Shown in pieces: positions 11,754 through 24,184 of a stretch of DNA of 64,000 bases. The position numbers and the translations under genes are program-made. The notes beneath the pieces are model-generated. The model ran no database searches. It was not told where the DNA came from and saw only the letters and a program-made list of their open reading frames with translations. This DNA is from Akebia trifoliata (Eukaryota; Streptophyta; Magnoliopsida; Ranunculales; Lardizabalaceae): contig CM030714.1 of the NCBI GenBank assembly GCA_017979445.1, forward strand, positions 1,736,001 through 1,800,000, given 5' to 3'. Each line of letters opens with the position of its first letter. Positions within the stretch are counted from its first letter, which is position 1.

Positions 11754-13663
11754 ATGGCGACACTCAACACATCTCTCCTCTCTAAAACCCTAATCTCACC
11801 ACCTTCAACATTTTTACAATCGAAACCTAGGTTGTCTTCTCTTCCATCTACCGCTTCGATTTCTAGGGTTCCTCTCGTTTCTTCTCACTTTGGATTCAAC
11901 TCTATTTCTTACTTCTCTTCTCGTTTTTCATCGATTTCTTCTAAATCTCGCTCTTCGATTCGAGCAGCAGTTGATGGAGAATACTCTTCAAAGAGAAGCA
12001 GTAGCAACGAACCTAGAGAGACTATATTGCTTCCTGGCTGCGATTACAATCATTGGCTCATAGTGATGGAGTTTCCCAAAGATCCAGCGCCGACAAGAGA
12101 GCAGATGATCGACACCTATCTCAATACCCTCGCTACCGTATTGGGAAGGTGCGTCTTTGTTCTTGGCCTTTCAGTTTGGTTTAGCTCTTTTAGTATTTTA
12201 TTAATTGCTAAAAGTCTAATTTATTTGTTATTCAAATGTGAGGTAAATTTATTGATTTATAGCTATGGGTTTTCAATTACTATGTGCAAGAGTTAGAAAT
12301 TTTGAATCTTACTTTTTCCCTAACAGTCCCATTGTGAATTTAATCAAACAGAGCTGGTCACCCAAAATCGAAAAATCAGAAATTAGGGTCTGATTTACTT
12401 TTCATTCAAATTTGGATTAAAATTGTTACACATTTTATTGATAAATAGATAGTGGAGAAGTTAGAAATTTTGAATCCTTTTTAGTTCTTAACAGTCCCAT
12501 TGTGAATTTAATCAAACAGAGCTGGTCATCCAAAACCGAAAAATCAGAAATTAGGGTCTGATTTATTTTTCATTCAAATTTGGGTTGAATTGTTACACAT
12601 TCTATTGATTAATAGCTAGGGACTTCAATTCTGAAGTGCAAAAGTTCAAAATTTTGAATCTGTTTTGTTCTTAATAGTCCCATTGTGGATTCAATCAAAC
12701 AGAGCTGGTCACAGGAAACCGAAAAATCGGAGATTAGGGTCTGTTTTCAATGTCATATTTTCATCAGAAACATTTCACTAAAGTAGAGTTGATTGCAGAA
12801 ATAGTGTTCGAATTTCCGACCCCAACATCCATACGAGCATTTTAGAGCAAAAAAATAAAATAAAAATTGTGTCTCTTTGGGACAAAATGGCAATCCAAGC
12901 AGGCCCTTGTGGTTTAATCTTGAATATCTTTACTTTCTAATTTCATCTGGAATATAGCATTGTTATGAATTTGGAAAAGGAGGCTAATTTTGTATTGTTC
13001 AACACTTGTGGTTGTGGCTTGTGGCGGATGATGGATGGGGAATTTTGATCAATTTTTTGAATTTAGTGGGAGTTTTAGTTATTTGAGTTATTGTTCTGGA
13101 TCTCTCTTGGAATTGTTTGTCTTGTAGCATGGAAGAAGCAAAGAAGAACATGTATGCCTTTAGTACTACCACATACACTGGATTCCAATGCACTGTTTCT
13201 GAAGAAACATCTGAGAAATTCAAGGGTAAGTAAATATTTTTGGCGCTTCTTTCATTCTAAAATAACTTAGCTTACATCTTTTTGTTGGTTTCTTAGAATA
13301 TATTTCCATTCTCTTATTATGTAGGATTGCCTGGAGTTCTTTGGGTATTGCCTGATTCATACATAGATGTGAAAAACAAGGATTATGGAGGTTGGTTTTT
13401 TTAACTGTTTGTATTTAAAGAAACAAATTTGTTTATGTTGGTGAACTCATTCTTCTATTTTGAGCTTTCTTTTCTTTATTTCTTCAGGAGATAAATATAT
13501 TAATGGGGAGATAATACCATGCACGTATCCCACTTATCAACCAAAGCAACGTAGTGGATCAAAATACGAGAGCAGAAGATATGAAAGACGAAAAAGTGGT
13601 CCTCCTCCTGAAAGAAGACGACCCAAGCAAGAGGCAACTCAGGCAGATTCAACATCAGGGTGA
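11754..13663 (+). CDS. MORF9: Multiple organellar RNA editing factor 9 (MORF9/RIP9), plastid
   Basis: Four exons: 11754-12148, 13128-13225, 13325-13390 and 13488-13663, with GT/AG introns and consistent phase, giving 244 residues. Residues 1 to about 70 are rich in Ser, Thr and basic residues with few acids, as in a chloroplast transit peptide. Then comes the conserved MORF box: [31 protein letters not shown], the junction [37 protein letters not shown] and [16 protein letters not shown]. The tail is basic ([16 protein letters not shown]). Family knowledge: MORF proteins bind PPR editing factors and are needed for C-to-U editing; MORF9 acts in plastids. The ATG is the first in a pyrimidine-rich leader. 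The match to MORF9 rather than other MORFs rests on the core and tail. Confidence 0.95.
12290..12760. repeat. Three tandem degenerate units in MORF9 intron 1
   Basis: Units of about 170-180 bp start near 12290, 12461 and 12644. Each carries AAATTTTGAATC, then AGTCCCATTGTG, AATCAAACAGAGCTGGTCA, a block matching CGAAAAATC, and TTAGGGTCTG. The third is shorter. All lie inside the 979-bp first intron. Confidence 0.85.
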
Positions 13664-14029
13664 GGTAATCAGAGTTGGATTTTACATGCCTTTGTATTAC
13701 AATTAATGTAGTTAGAGACTGGTATGGTTGGTGGTTTGTGTTCAAGTGCTTGTTCATGTATCTTTTGCAAGGCTTGCTGAGTAGTTCCATCTGGAGGGGA
13801 AGGAAAAAAGTAAACTTAATGTGGGAGTCTGTTTTGTATGACTTATTCTGAAATGTGGAGTAAATGATTGAACCATCTTCATATCCCATTAATGATCTTG
13901 TTAGGAAAGTATCATTTTCTGCTATTTCAGGATATAAACTCAGAGGAGAAAGGCTGAAAGCAGGGGGTTTTTTTTCTTTTTCTTTTTTTTGTACTAGGCA
14001 AAAATAGGTGGTTAGTAATCAATGTGAAG

Positions 14030-14260
14030 GATGATTCAACGAGATTTAAACCTAGATCTTGGGATCTACACTCCACACGCCTTACCAACTTAGCTAAGTT
14101 AGCACCTTAACAGGCATTATTTGGCAACCGATGTATCCGGGCCTCTTAGAGCTCCGAGGATTACCAAGTAATTTCTGAGATAAATCCCTGAGAGTGAGCC
14201 CCTAAGTGGGGATTCGAACTCAACATCTCCAGTTCCCAATCCTTAGATGGTTGAGTTGAT
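14030..14260 (-). mobile_element. tRNA-derived SINE-like sequence(s)
   Basis: On the minus strand TAGCTAAGTTGG (14085-14096) fits an A box, and GGTTTAAATCTC (14041-14052) a degenerate B box about 33 bases on. A second pair follows at 14200-14260 (AACTCAACCATC and GAGTTCGAATCCCC). These look like internal pol III promoters of tRNA-derived SINEs. There is no foldable complete tRNA, so I do not call a tRNA gene. Confidence 0.4.
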
Positions 14261-16570
14261 TTTGTTATTGCTTGAATGTATTAAGCCATTAGGTAACAAT
14301 AGTTCTGTTATTTATGTTTCCTACTTTTCCTGCCATTTGAAATGTTTAACCTGATTTTTCTTTTTCTTTTTTGGGCAAAATCATTTAGGTTGATTGTTTG
14401 GTCTTGTTGAGGTACTAGTGTTAGAATACAACCATGAAAAAATACATTTGGTTTAGCTAATTTCATAAAAGAATTTGAATATAAAGGATAATCCTTCAAA
14501 AAAAAAGTAGAAAATTGATTATGTATTTTGTGGAAATTACAGACCCGGCCATGATTTTAAAATATTTATTAAAAGTCATCTATCAATTTTGACATTTATT
14601 TATTTTTACCAAAAAAGATTTACTCTTATGAATAAGCTTTAAAACAAGGGTTAACTTGACCTGTCATGATAGATGACTTCTAACCACTGATTTCAAGCCT
14701 ATCTTCATGATTGGCTTATTTTAATGACCATTGGCTGTATTAAAGAGTGGGCTAAATAATATTGGTCCAGTAAACTCAAAATTGTGCATCATTTAGGGGG
14801 TGTTTTTTCAACACATGGGGATCAATGAAAAATGTGTGGGTCTCTTAAATCATATTCATTTAAAAGAATTTATAAAGAAATTACTTTTAATGCCACATCC
14901 TCATTATTTTAACTCTCCCCATTTGGGGCAACACACCTTCACTTTTGGTAATATTTGAGATACCTCCTTCACTTGAATTTGGTCTTCTCTTAGAGATTAA
15001 TAAAAATTGACCTAAAAACCTTTATTTTTTTCTTTCCAAAATCAGTCTTCTACAACCATAGTAAGCAATTACGGATTCAAAAATTCTTTAGTAGGTCCTC
15101 AAGTCAATAAATCAAACAAAATAGAGAAAATTTCAGGTCAAGAATAGTTCCAGAATGAGAATAAAATATCGAATGAAAACAATTTTTTTGTACCAACGAA
15201 TGATTTTTTTTCAATTAATCTCTGATTAATTTAGAATTGCCTATTGCCCTTTAGAATAGATTGTCACAGTGAAAAAGCCAAAATCATTGAAAATTTCAGA
15301 GTTGAAGACAATTGATAGAATAGGTAAAAGGTAAATTAAAAAATCACAGATTTTATTCTAAACATCGAAGATAGTTTAGTTTGGAAATTGTGAGAAATCG
15401 TGTTAAGGTGAAAGTGACTTAGAAAGAAAGATTTTGTTGTTAAGTTGTGGAATATTTAGAAAAAAAAATGATATTTAACAAAATCCAATAAAATTTTGGT
15501 TAAATTATGTAACCCAATACGATTTTAAATATTTATTTACCTAAAAAATTACTTTTGTATTGAATTGACTTACATTTATTTATTTCTTAAAAATTTAACA
15601 ACCCATATTTTAAAATAAGCATAAAAGGTATATTCACCACAGAAGTTCTACTGAGAATGACTCTAAAAGACTCTTTATTGAGAATATGTACCAAATATGT
15701 CCCACTTAATAAAATATAAATATATTAAAGATCTTTTGAAGATTATTTCAACAAAAATACGTGGGATCTAAAAATATAGAGAGTCAAATAAAAAACTTCA
15801 CCAATTTATTTAGTTATTAATATTTATGTGAAAAATAAAAAATAATATTTTATTTTTTAAAATTAAATTCAATATAATTTTATTTGACTCATTTGTTTCC
15901 GCTTGCTAATTTTTTAGTTGAATCAATTTGATAAACATTCAAATCGAGTTTTAAAATTATATTTTAATCATTTAAAATTATTTATATATTTTAATAAGTC
16001 TAATATACATGGACCAAATCAGTTTAATGTGATCAAACTCATCTCCATCATTATCATTGGTGTAGTCATCATCATGATTTAAAGATTACTAGTTTTGATA
16101 AGAGAAATACGTTTTTTTTTTCTTGATTGATGTATAAGAGATGATCATAGTTCAGGGACATGTCATTATAATTATAAAACATAAGAATAGCTCAAACATT
16201 CTCAAATAATCATTGAAAAGATAATTATGGTATTTTTATTTCAAAAATCCTTTTTAGACTAATATTGGCAAATTTGGGTATTAAGAGTCCATATTTTTTT
16301 TAGAAATGATTTTTTGATACATATTTTCAATAAATAGGTATTTGTGATTATTCTCCCAAAGTTTTATATCAAAAAATTTGTCAAGATAAATAATTAGAAA
16401 GTAGAAATTACTTATCATAGCTTTTTAATAAAAAAGCATCGTAACTCTAGTAATCTTTATTTCTTCTAATTCTAAACCTTTTCTTCTTTAAAATAAAATA
16501 ATTTCTTCAATTAAAAAATAATGCACAATTGAAGCTGCAATGAATAGTTATAAAGAAAAGTAGAAGATGA
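14261..16570. other. Intergenic, AT-rich, one MITE arm
   Basis: No gene seen. 14935-15030 holds one arm of the repeat family described at 11215-11672 (GAGATACCTCCTTCAC, GATTAATAAAAATTGACC). The rest is low-complexity AT-rich DNA. Confidence 0.5.
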
Positions 16571-16574
16571 TCAG

Positions 16575-16710
16575 GGATGGAAAAAACTTGGACAAATCTT
16601 TTCTTTTAAAAAGTAGAATATGGGTAATAAGATTTTTGTCGCAATAAATATGATAATGTAGCGCTCCACAGCTTGTTCCATATTCTTTGTATTCTTCTTC
16701 CATCAAAAAT
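16575..16710. repeat. Diverged copy of the sequence upstream of the MATH gene
   Basis: Aligns with 18736-18870. Both run through GATGGAAAAAACTTGGACA-like, AAAGTAGAATATG-like, GTCGCAATAAATATGATAATG-like, and TTCTTCTTCC just before an A-rich stretch. Likely a second copy of the MATH gene's 5' flank left by an old local duplication. No MATH coding follows here. Confidence 0.6.
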
Positions 16711-17464
16711 TGAAAATTTTTTTTCGTTACCAATTTGATAAGTTCTATAACTTCTAAAAAATATTTCCAAATTTAAATTCCCCATATGCAAATCTTTTTC
16801 TTTCTCATGCAAATCTGTTTCTTACTCTCAATCCATCTGCAGAAGAAGTATTTCAGTTTCCTCCAACATCTCATTATTTACTTAAACCTTTTTTCTTCTC
16901 ATGAAATTTCATTGAAAATTAAACTATATAATGTTTATAAGAAAAATGATATAAATGAAACTACCGCAAAAATTAGATGAAAATGAAGCCTAATGTGTTT
17001 ATCATCAAAAATGTGCCAGAAATGAAATACATGTGAATTTTTCAAGAAAATAAACTAAATGCTTTTTAAAAACAGCACAGTTTGTTGGCCGGAACGATTG
17101 ATTGTGACAGTCCTAATCGATTCAATCGATGGGTCAAATTGTTCTAACCTACAGTGAAATATTAAGTATTTTTAGTTTATTCAATTAAGGATTTTGTTAA
17201 CATGTGCCCTAAGCGTATATGTTAAAGTGCGATAAATACACTTTGGAAATTGGAATTTGAAGGTATTTTTGTAAAACAAAAATAAAAAATTCAAGGTCAT
17301 TTTTTAGTACTAAATCCAATTTTCAAACTGTATTTATTGTACTTTGACTAAAAAAGACCCAAAAATTTAAAGGATAATTTTTCACTGTTGAAAATTGAGA
17401 GCTTGGTTTGTAAAATATAGCGAACCAAAAAAGCAACTCATCATACCTTATTTTTTTACACCAC

Positions 17465-18110
17465 TCCACATATTTGATAATATTTAAGATATCCCCTAAA
17501 ATTTCCAACCTGTAACATACCCCCTTGACCGTAGGTCTTTTTTAACAGACTGATCAAAAATGGCCAAATACCTTCATCTTCAAATTATAAACAGAAAATC
17601 TCGACTTGTTCTTCCCAAAATATGTCATCTTCCCTCATCTCTATCTACCCCTACGAACCAGGTTCATTCTCAAGTGGCGAACCATGAATAACAAACTCGA
17701 ATTCAAACTAATCAAACCCACATATCAGGTAATATAGATTTTGTCCATTTCGCAATTCATGTAGGACCAATAACTCAAATCTTACTAAGTTAGTTGTGCA
17801 AGTCTAATTCATTTTTTAACATGTTTGAAAATGAGGATATTTAAGATATTTTTCATATTTTTAAGAAGAATAATGCTGAAATGACCTCATTTGACACTTT
17901 TCTAACATGGAAGTGTATAGGAATCCTACATTTTTTTTCAACTAGATACAAATGAAAGGCATACATAGGTCCATGCACACTTCCACATCAAGAAAGTGTG
18001 AAATGGGGTCACTGTAGCACAATTCTTTAAAGAAATAATTTTATACAGACATTACATCAATTTCAAAACACAGGAGTATCTCAAATATACACTAAAGCAT
18101 GGATAGCTAC
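17465..18110. mobile_element. MITE-like element of the 'ccccttgacc' family
   Basis: Left arm TTAAGATATCCCC, CCCCCTTGACCGTAGGTC, CAAAAATGGCCAAATACC. Right arm CAAAACACAGGAGTATCTC. These match the arms at 11215-11672 and 44079-44615. Termini are not exact. A short stem-loop sequence (17876-18030, ATGCTGAAATGACCTCA) lies inside. Confidence 0.45.
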
Positions 18111-18204
18111 GTTTAAAATACCCAAAACTAAGATCAGTTCCTTCAAAAACAGGTCAACTTCATCATCAATTGAACAGGGTACATAGTTTTTTTTATTTTT
18201 AGAG

Positions 18205-18312
18205 CTGATATTGGCTCCCCAACTTTTATTTGTTACACCCCAATTAAAATTGAAAAAACAGTAAATTAATATTGAGAATAAGTATAAGTTGAGGTGCCAA
18301 CAGAATCTCTCT
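18205..18312. mobile_element. Short MITE of the 'ggcactccaac' family
   Basis: Left TTGGCTCCCCAACTTTTATT and right AAGTTGAGGTGCCAACAG are inverted partners about 100 bp apart. The same arms border the larger elements at 27231-27802 and 44693-45313. Confidence 0.5.
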
Positions 18313-19135
18313 TTAATTTTTTGTTTAGATATTTATTTGTTAGATTTAGGATTTTATGTGAGCCTAATCATAATGGTAAACAACTGTTGAAGTTGTTTGA
18401 ATGTTAAAATGCTTTGTGATGTTTAGGTAATAACTTGAATCAAACTTTTGGGAATGTTGAAATGGTGTGTTTTAACAATTAATTAGAAAATCAGGACTCA
18501 TTCATTTAGTAAGAAGGAATAGTTTTAGTAAGCTTTCTAATTTTTAAACGAACCGTTTATTTGCTAATATATTAAAGAGAGAGAAGTCCTTCTCAATCTC
18601 AATGTCAATTAAAGAAACTTTCACTGCAATTTCACTTGTTCTATTCTCTGTTTTCTTGTCGTCCTTTCTATTGGTGGCTTGACGAGCACATAGGTCTCTT
18701 TCCCACTCTCCATCGTTCATTCGTCTGTCTCACATATGGAAAAACTCGGACAGTTTTTCGCTTTTACAAAGTTGAATATGAGTGAAATGTTTTTATGTCA
18801 CAATAAGTACAATAATGTGGTGTTACCGAGCACAGGTTCATCTTCTCTTCTTCTTCATTCTTCCTCCAATAATAAGTTTTTTTTTTTTTTTTTTTGTAAA
18901 TAAATGGCCTGTAAGATCCATAGGTTACAGCCTCCTTAGCATGATGTAGGAGCTCCTTAGCGTGATGGCCGTGATTTGAAAAAAAAAAATTGGTAGATAT
19001 CACCAATCAATCAGGGTAGATTTTGATTTTGTTGCATAATCCCACGTAATAGTAGATGTAGGGATTGATTTTGTTGAAAGTTTTTTTTCTTTAAAATAAA
19101 TTTAGTTTTTCTTACGTTTTGGTTTATATATGCAG

Positions 19136-21003
19136 GGCTTTTAAGATCAACTAGAGATTCACCACCCGCCCACTATACCTGCAAGATTCGGCCATTTTCA
19201 TCATATTCAAAGCTTGAGAGACTAAACTCACCTGCTTTTGAAGAAGGAGGCTACAAATGGTATGTTTGTTCGTATTTAGACTTAACTCACCATATAAATA
19301 TAGTAGGTTCTAATTATACATAAGTTGGTAATAAAAATGATTAGGAATCACTTTATTTCTTAAATGAATCCTAACGAGTTTTTTAACTTTTTAACTTCCA
19401 ATAATAAAAGAGTTCACTCTAAGACAAAATCGAATTAGAGAACATTTAATGACCTCATATCTTTGGAAACAAGGCTATGTTGTTTTTTTATTGTACCTTT
19501 GGAACACTTCTTATTGTTATAATATTGTCCAAGCTTCATAATGCGGTGACTTGGAGACTAATCTCTTACTATTTTGGCTTTGTGTGTAGGAACCTGTCTC
19601 TCTACCCTGATGGAAACAAGAACGAAAGCAGCGAAGGTCATCTTTCTCTCTATTTGGTAATTGCCGATACCAATTCTCTAACTCCTGGCTGGGAGGTTAA
19701 AGTACTCTTCAGGTTGTTCTTGTTCAACCATATCCACGGAAAGTACTTGATGCTTGGAGGTAATTAAATCTTTGATGGGTTTTCTTCAACTATAGACAAC
19801 CTATGAAAGTGGCCCACTGAGTGAACGGTCCAGATCAATCAAGATATATCAGTGGGTCACGTGCAAGGTATATATAATTTGTATTGTCGTCCGATTTCTA
19901 AACGCTTTGCATTACATTCCATGCAGATGCCCATGAAAGATGTTTTCATGCAATGAAGAAGGAATGGGGCTTCCCCCAATTTATCCCTCTCAAAACTTTC
20001 AAGAAACCTTCTAATGGGTACCTTGTTGATGATGCTTGTGTGATTGGAGCAGAGGTTTTCATTATCAAAAATACAGGTAGAGGTGATTGTCTCTCAACAA
20101 TACCCGGAGCCAAACCTTGTAAACATACATGGAAGATTGAGAAGTTTTCTGAATTAGAAAACAAAGTTTACTACTCCCAAGTATTCACTGCTGGAAATTA
20201 CAAATGGTATCCAACTACTCATTCCTTCCTTCAATATATTTGTATCTTTACTTCTCTCATACTGAAGATCAAAATGCAAATATTTGTTGCAGGAAAATCA
20301 AGCTCTTCCCGAAGGGGATGGCCGAGGGCAATGGCAAAGGGAATAATGTTGCCTTGTTTTTAAATTTGGCTGACTCAACAACCCTTTCACTGGGTCAACA
20401 AATTTTCATAGATTACAGTTTGAGCATAATGGATCAAATACATCATAATACAAGCAAACATTGTAGAGGTAAAGAATTCTATTTCCTTTTTTTTTTCTTT
20501 TTTACTTGTATATATTTTTTCAGGGGGGGGTGGGTTCTATGTTGGTGTCGAGCTTGCAACTTCAAGGAGTGATACATCTACAATTATGAAACATTTGGAC
20601 GACACAAATTAAAGCAAAGACAAAATGTGCAGACCCAAACAGCTATCGAGAATATAATAAATTTGACATAATTCAATGAGCCTAGTAGATAAAGGATTAA
20701 AACAAGGCCCTGTATTCTATCTGTCATTCAAGCGTTTTCATATCTGCTCTTACTATCTCAATCCACAACTATTTAAGTCTTCTTGTTCTTTTAGAACCTT
20801 CACATTCCTTCCTTCTCACTTGGTTTGGATTTGCTATTGCAGGTCAAAATTGGTTCAGTGCCTCAAGCAAGAGCTGGGGTTGTCGGAAGTTCATGTCACT
20901 AAGTAAATTCAATGACCACAAAAAGGGTTTCTTGGTGGAAGATACTTGCATTGTCAAAGCAAAGGTTACCGTACTTGGAGTGACTAACACAACAATGTCA
21001 TAA
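19136..21003 (+). CDS. Two-MATH-domain protein (5' exon not located)
   Basis: Five exons: 19136-19259, 19590-19759, 19927-20206, 20293-20468 and 20843-21003 (TAA). All have GT/AG borders and consistent phase, giving about 303 residues. First MATH (TRAF-like) domain: HYTCKIRPFSSYSKL, FEEGGYKWNLSLYPDGN, GHLSLYLVIAD, then GFPQFIPLKTF and GYLVDDACVIGAEVFI. Second MATH domain: KHTWKIEKFSELE, AGNYKWKIKLFPKG, NNVALFLNLAD, then GFLVEDTCIVKAKVTVLG. The architecture matches the plant proteins usually labelled 'MATH domain and coiled-coil domain-containing' or 'UBP12-like', without any protease domain. Exon 19136 starts in mid-codon, so a short upstream exon with the ATG must exist; I could not place it. 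The function of this branch is not established; MATH domains bind protein partners. Confidence 0.85.
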
Positions 21004-21852
21004 CTATAGTTTTTCTTCTTGTAATTCTTACATTTGTTTAGAACCATTTGTTAGACGAGTTCACAAAGAATTTTCTGTACAAAATCTCCATTAATGGTAA
21101 ATGTATTTAGATAGAGTTGATCAAGATAAGATACATTCTTCAATATCCTTGGATGACTTATGCATAGTTTCCCTAAACTCGATATCTGAGGTATTTTTAG
21201 CTCTCAAGTAAACCCTCACTGATTTCATGTTATGAAGCTAGCTGATAGACGGACCTCTATTTGGTTCCTTTAGAACAAATTACATAAAGAGAAAATCGAA
21301 ACAAATTCATGGGGTTAATGGGCCGGAAAGAGTGCCTTCTGACATCATTAAGTGAGGAATTTCGCTTTAATGGCGCAAGAAATTGCTATGTGTTAATTTT
21401 GATTGTTAACAGCTTGGACTTCCGGCGCAATGGGCAATAAATTTCTCCTTTACAAGCCCATTGAATCATCCAACCCAAATTGCCATCTGTTCTAAGTTCT
21501 AATTAATAATTGTCTAGGATATCCATGGTGTTTGTCTGTTGGGCTCTTAAAAACTTGAAACTTTTAATCACTAACAGAACAATTAGGAAAATCAGAATAT
21601 AGAAAACCTTGATGAATTCATGAAATTTCATTTAAAAAAATCTATTTTTTCTTCTAAGTACACAAAGAATTCAAGGAGAAACAAAGGTGCCATGAGCTCT
21701 TAAGAACATCATCAAAGACAAAAGTGATTTAAAATCCTTGAAAAGCTCAAGAAAAACTTCTTCTAATTGACAAACAACAACGTAAAAAAAAATCACAAAA
21801 TAACAGAACTCACAAGAGAAGCATTTACAGAACCCATTAACCTGAAATCAAT
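21004..21852. other. Intergenic between convergent genes
   Basis: 3' flanks of the MATH gene (+) and the FLA21-like gene (-). No gene or recognisable repeat seen. Confidence 0.6.
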
Positions 21853-22932
21853 TTAACTTAACGTCCTTGAAAACTTCACAATTTCAAAGGGTCGAGAAAT
21901 CCCATGAATAATGAAGTCCTTCGACGACAAAACATTCTGAGCAGTTATCTCCACTCCATTAATGCTAAGAATCTCCCCCACATTAATTCCCATTGTTATA
22001 TCAAGATCTCTATCTGCAGCTAATGTCCTAAGAGATGCTTTCGATGGAAGTGAAGCAAGATCCATATAAGTATATCTCCCAGGCAAAATATGAAACCTTA
22101 CGATCTTTTCTAACAATGGCGAGGGCGAAGATACGTAAGCAAATTCCAGAGGAGCAAAGATAGTTACAGAACTTAAATCGATAGAATCTTGAAGAATTCT
22201 GTCAAGAACCGAATGCAATCCGGTCGCAAACGAAATGAACCCGCTCGAACTCAACAATCTGAGAATTCTGGTCCATGGGATCATGTTTCTTGATTCAGTT
22301 ATATTCCGAATTAGACCCAAATTGGGATCACAAATTGGTGATCGAATAAAATCCCAGTGTGATTGAAGCTCCAATGGGTCGATGGAAGAAAAAGGTCTAA
22401 CTACTCCATGGATTGAGTAAGGACCTTGGGTGAAGATATCAGGGTGAGAAATCGAAACCCCATTGATTTCCACTAATCTTTCTTGGATATTAATCTTTGT
22501 GATTGCGAGATTCTTTCCATGAAGAAGGGTTGAAACACAGCTACCTTGGCGTTTGTTTAAGAGATCATCCATTAAAAGCTTGGAAGGAGAGGTGTGATAA
22601 TGGAGGAGATGTTTAATGATCCATGGAGGGAGAGAAATGTTGGAGATTAATGGGTCTTTGATGGCGAAGATGGTTGATTGAGAAGGTGGAAGGAAGAATT
22701 CTGGAGAGATTTGAAGAAGGGTAGCCATGAAATTGAATCCAGATTTTCTGAGAGCAACAGAGGCGTTAAAAGAGAAGTCGTGTGAGATTGGTGGGTCTGG
22801 CATTGGAGAGAGTGGGCTTTCGGATTTGGGATTTGAGTGAGATGATGATGTTGTGATTGCTACAATGGCGAGAGATACAGAGACTGCTAGGTAGATTGGG
22901 GCGTGCCACCAATGGGAGCAATTAGTCGCCAT
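21853..22932 (-). CDS. FLA21: Fasciclin-like arabinogalactan protein, FLA21-like
   Basis: Intronless, 359 residues. A hydrophobic segment near residues 11-29 (APIYLAVSVSLAIVAITTS) acts as signal or anchor. A short Pro/Ser-rich stretch follows (SPLSPMPDPPISH). Two fasciclin-1 domains come next: one around residues 50-165, with STIFAIKD and HLLHYHTSPSKLL, ending YSIHGVVRPF; one around residues 220-350, with VTIFAPLEFAY, IVRFHILPGRYTYMDL, SINGVEITAQNV and FIIHGISRPF. Family knowledge: FAS1 proteins act at the cell surface in adhesion and wall assembly. The two-domain layout with little AGP-type Pro/Ala/Ser sequence fits the FLA19-21 group. The subgroup call is from memory of the family. No obvious C-terminal GPI signal. 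Confidence 0.85.
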   Translation of the reverse strand: MATNCSHWWHAPIYLAVSVSLAIVAITTSSSHSNPKSESPLSPMPDPPISHDFSFNASVALRKSGFNFMATLLQISPEFFLPPSQSTIFAIKDPLISNISLPPWIIKHLLHYHTSPSKLLMDDLLNKRQGSCVSTLLHGKNLAITKINIQERLVEINGVSISHPDIFTQGPYSIHGVVRPFSSIDPLELQSHWDFIRSPICDPNLGLIRNITESRNMIPWTRILRLLSSSGFISFATGLHSVLDRILQDSIDLSSVTIFAPLEFAYVSSPSPLLEKIVRFHILPGRYTYMDLASLPSKASLRTLAADRDLDITMGINVGEILSINGVEITAQNVLSSKDFIIHGISRPFEIVKFSRTLS

Positions 22933-23100
22933 TCTTGTACTGTGTAAAGCTTCTGGTTTTAGACAGAGTGAGAGACTGCGAGAAGGAGATTTGAGTTGAG
23001 TTCTAAAACTTCAAGGTTCAAGTGCGGGAAACTATGGTGTGTCGTAAGAAAAGGTCGGTCTGGCAATAAAAGTCCTTTAAAAAATAAGAAGGGCTATTAA

Positions 23101-23148
23101 TGGGCTGGGCGTGGGCAGTTAAAATATGGGCCGCATAATGAATGGGCT
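23101..23148. promoter_or_regulatory. Cluster of TGGGC (site II-like) elements upstream of FLA21-like gene
   Basis: Five TGGGC cores in 48 bp (23101, 23106, 23112, 23127, 23143), three with C or T next, located 170-215 bp upstream of the minus-strand ATG. TGGGCC/T site II elements are typical TCP-bound promoter sites. Function here is inferred. Confidence 0.5.
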
Positions 23149-23214
23149 AGACCTAGTGATACTGGAAAAAGTGATCTATCGCTAAATTATGAGGAACAGA
23201 TTTGATTGAAAGAA

Positions 23215-23330
23215 AATTTTCTTTCTAAAGTGATGTACATTTGAAATGCCCCCTCTATATTTTTAAATTGACGACATGCACCTTGACCCGGGTCTTCTTG
23301 ATGTTTTAATATTCAATATCCCCCCCCTTC
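23215..23330. mobile_element. Partial MITE arm, 'ccccttgacc' family
   Basis: GATGTACATTTGAAATGCCCCC and CATGCACCTTGACCCGGGTC closely match the left arm at 44095-44150. The other end is not seen, so it is truncated or rearranged. The following 23330-24184 is AT-rich with nothing recognisable, apart from the likely 3' UTR of the ORRM2-like gene. Confidence 0.5.
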
Positions 23331-24184
23331 ATGGTTGATTTGGGTTGGCAAAAGCAAAACCCAAGTTACTAGTGATGGGAGACCTTCACAAGATTCGTGT
23401 CGTTATCTTCGAGCACTCCAAAGAGTTAGATTATGTGAATTTTCATGAAACTAGCCACCAAATTTGCAGTAATTATGAAAACATCTGTCGTCGAAATCTA
23501 TTTCTTCATATTTGTGTGATTGCCCTGCACTAGTTCTAGTTAACCATCATGTGTTTGATACACATGATTTAAGGATATATATTTGATTTTCATTGGTGAT
23601 TTCAAATTGAACACAAATTCAAGCTCATAACCAACTAACTTGAGTACGAATTTAGTTTTAACAAGAAACTGCGCTAAACTGATGAATCAATAAGAATGTG
23701 ACATGTATTGAGTGATGAGCAAAACCAAACTCTCAATGCTTAAAACTCGTTTCTCCACGATTTTCTCTTGGCTTGAGCTTTATTGCTTGACCAGTCAATT
23801 TTAGTTTTTTCAACACATGAAGCATCATGCCATTGGTTCATCAGCTTAGCATAAGTTTCCTTAAATCTTCATTCAACTAAACACATGGAACAAATGCAGC
23901 TAAAACAAGATGAGGGAGCAAATGCCAAAACAATAGAACCATTTAAACAAACAAGCTCATAAATAATAACTTCAATAATGTTTTCTTAAAAGCTTATAGC
24001 AAAAATAGTGGCTTCCCTCCAAACATGAATAAATAGAGAGAATCTTGTTTCACAGAAGTACAATAATAATGTTTATAACTGTCTCAACATCTATCAATTT
24101 GATAACCATCCTGTTTCATTAGATCTCACTTGAAGTATAATAAAGAACCAGGATTTAAAAATACTACTACCCGAACAATACAAT

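Noticed and set aside
13500..13889. 129-codon minus-strand frame at the end of MORF9
   Set aside because: Overlaps MORF9 exon 4 and its UTR; no recognisable motif.
14030..14260. tRNA gene on the minus strand
   Set aside because: A- and B-box-like motifs only; no complete cloverleaf or acceptor stem found.
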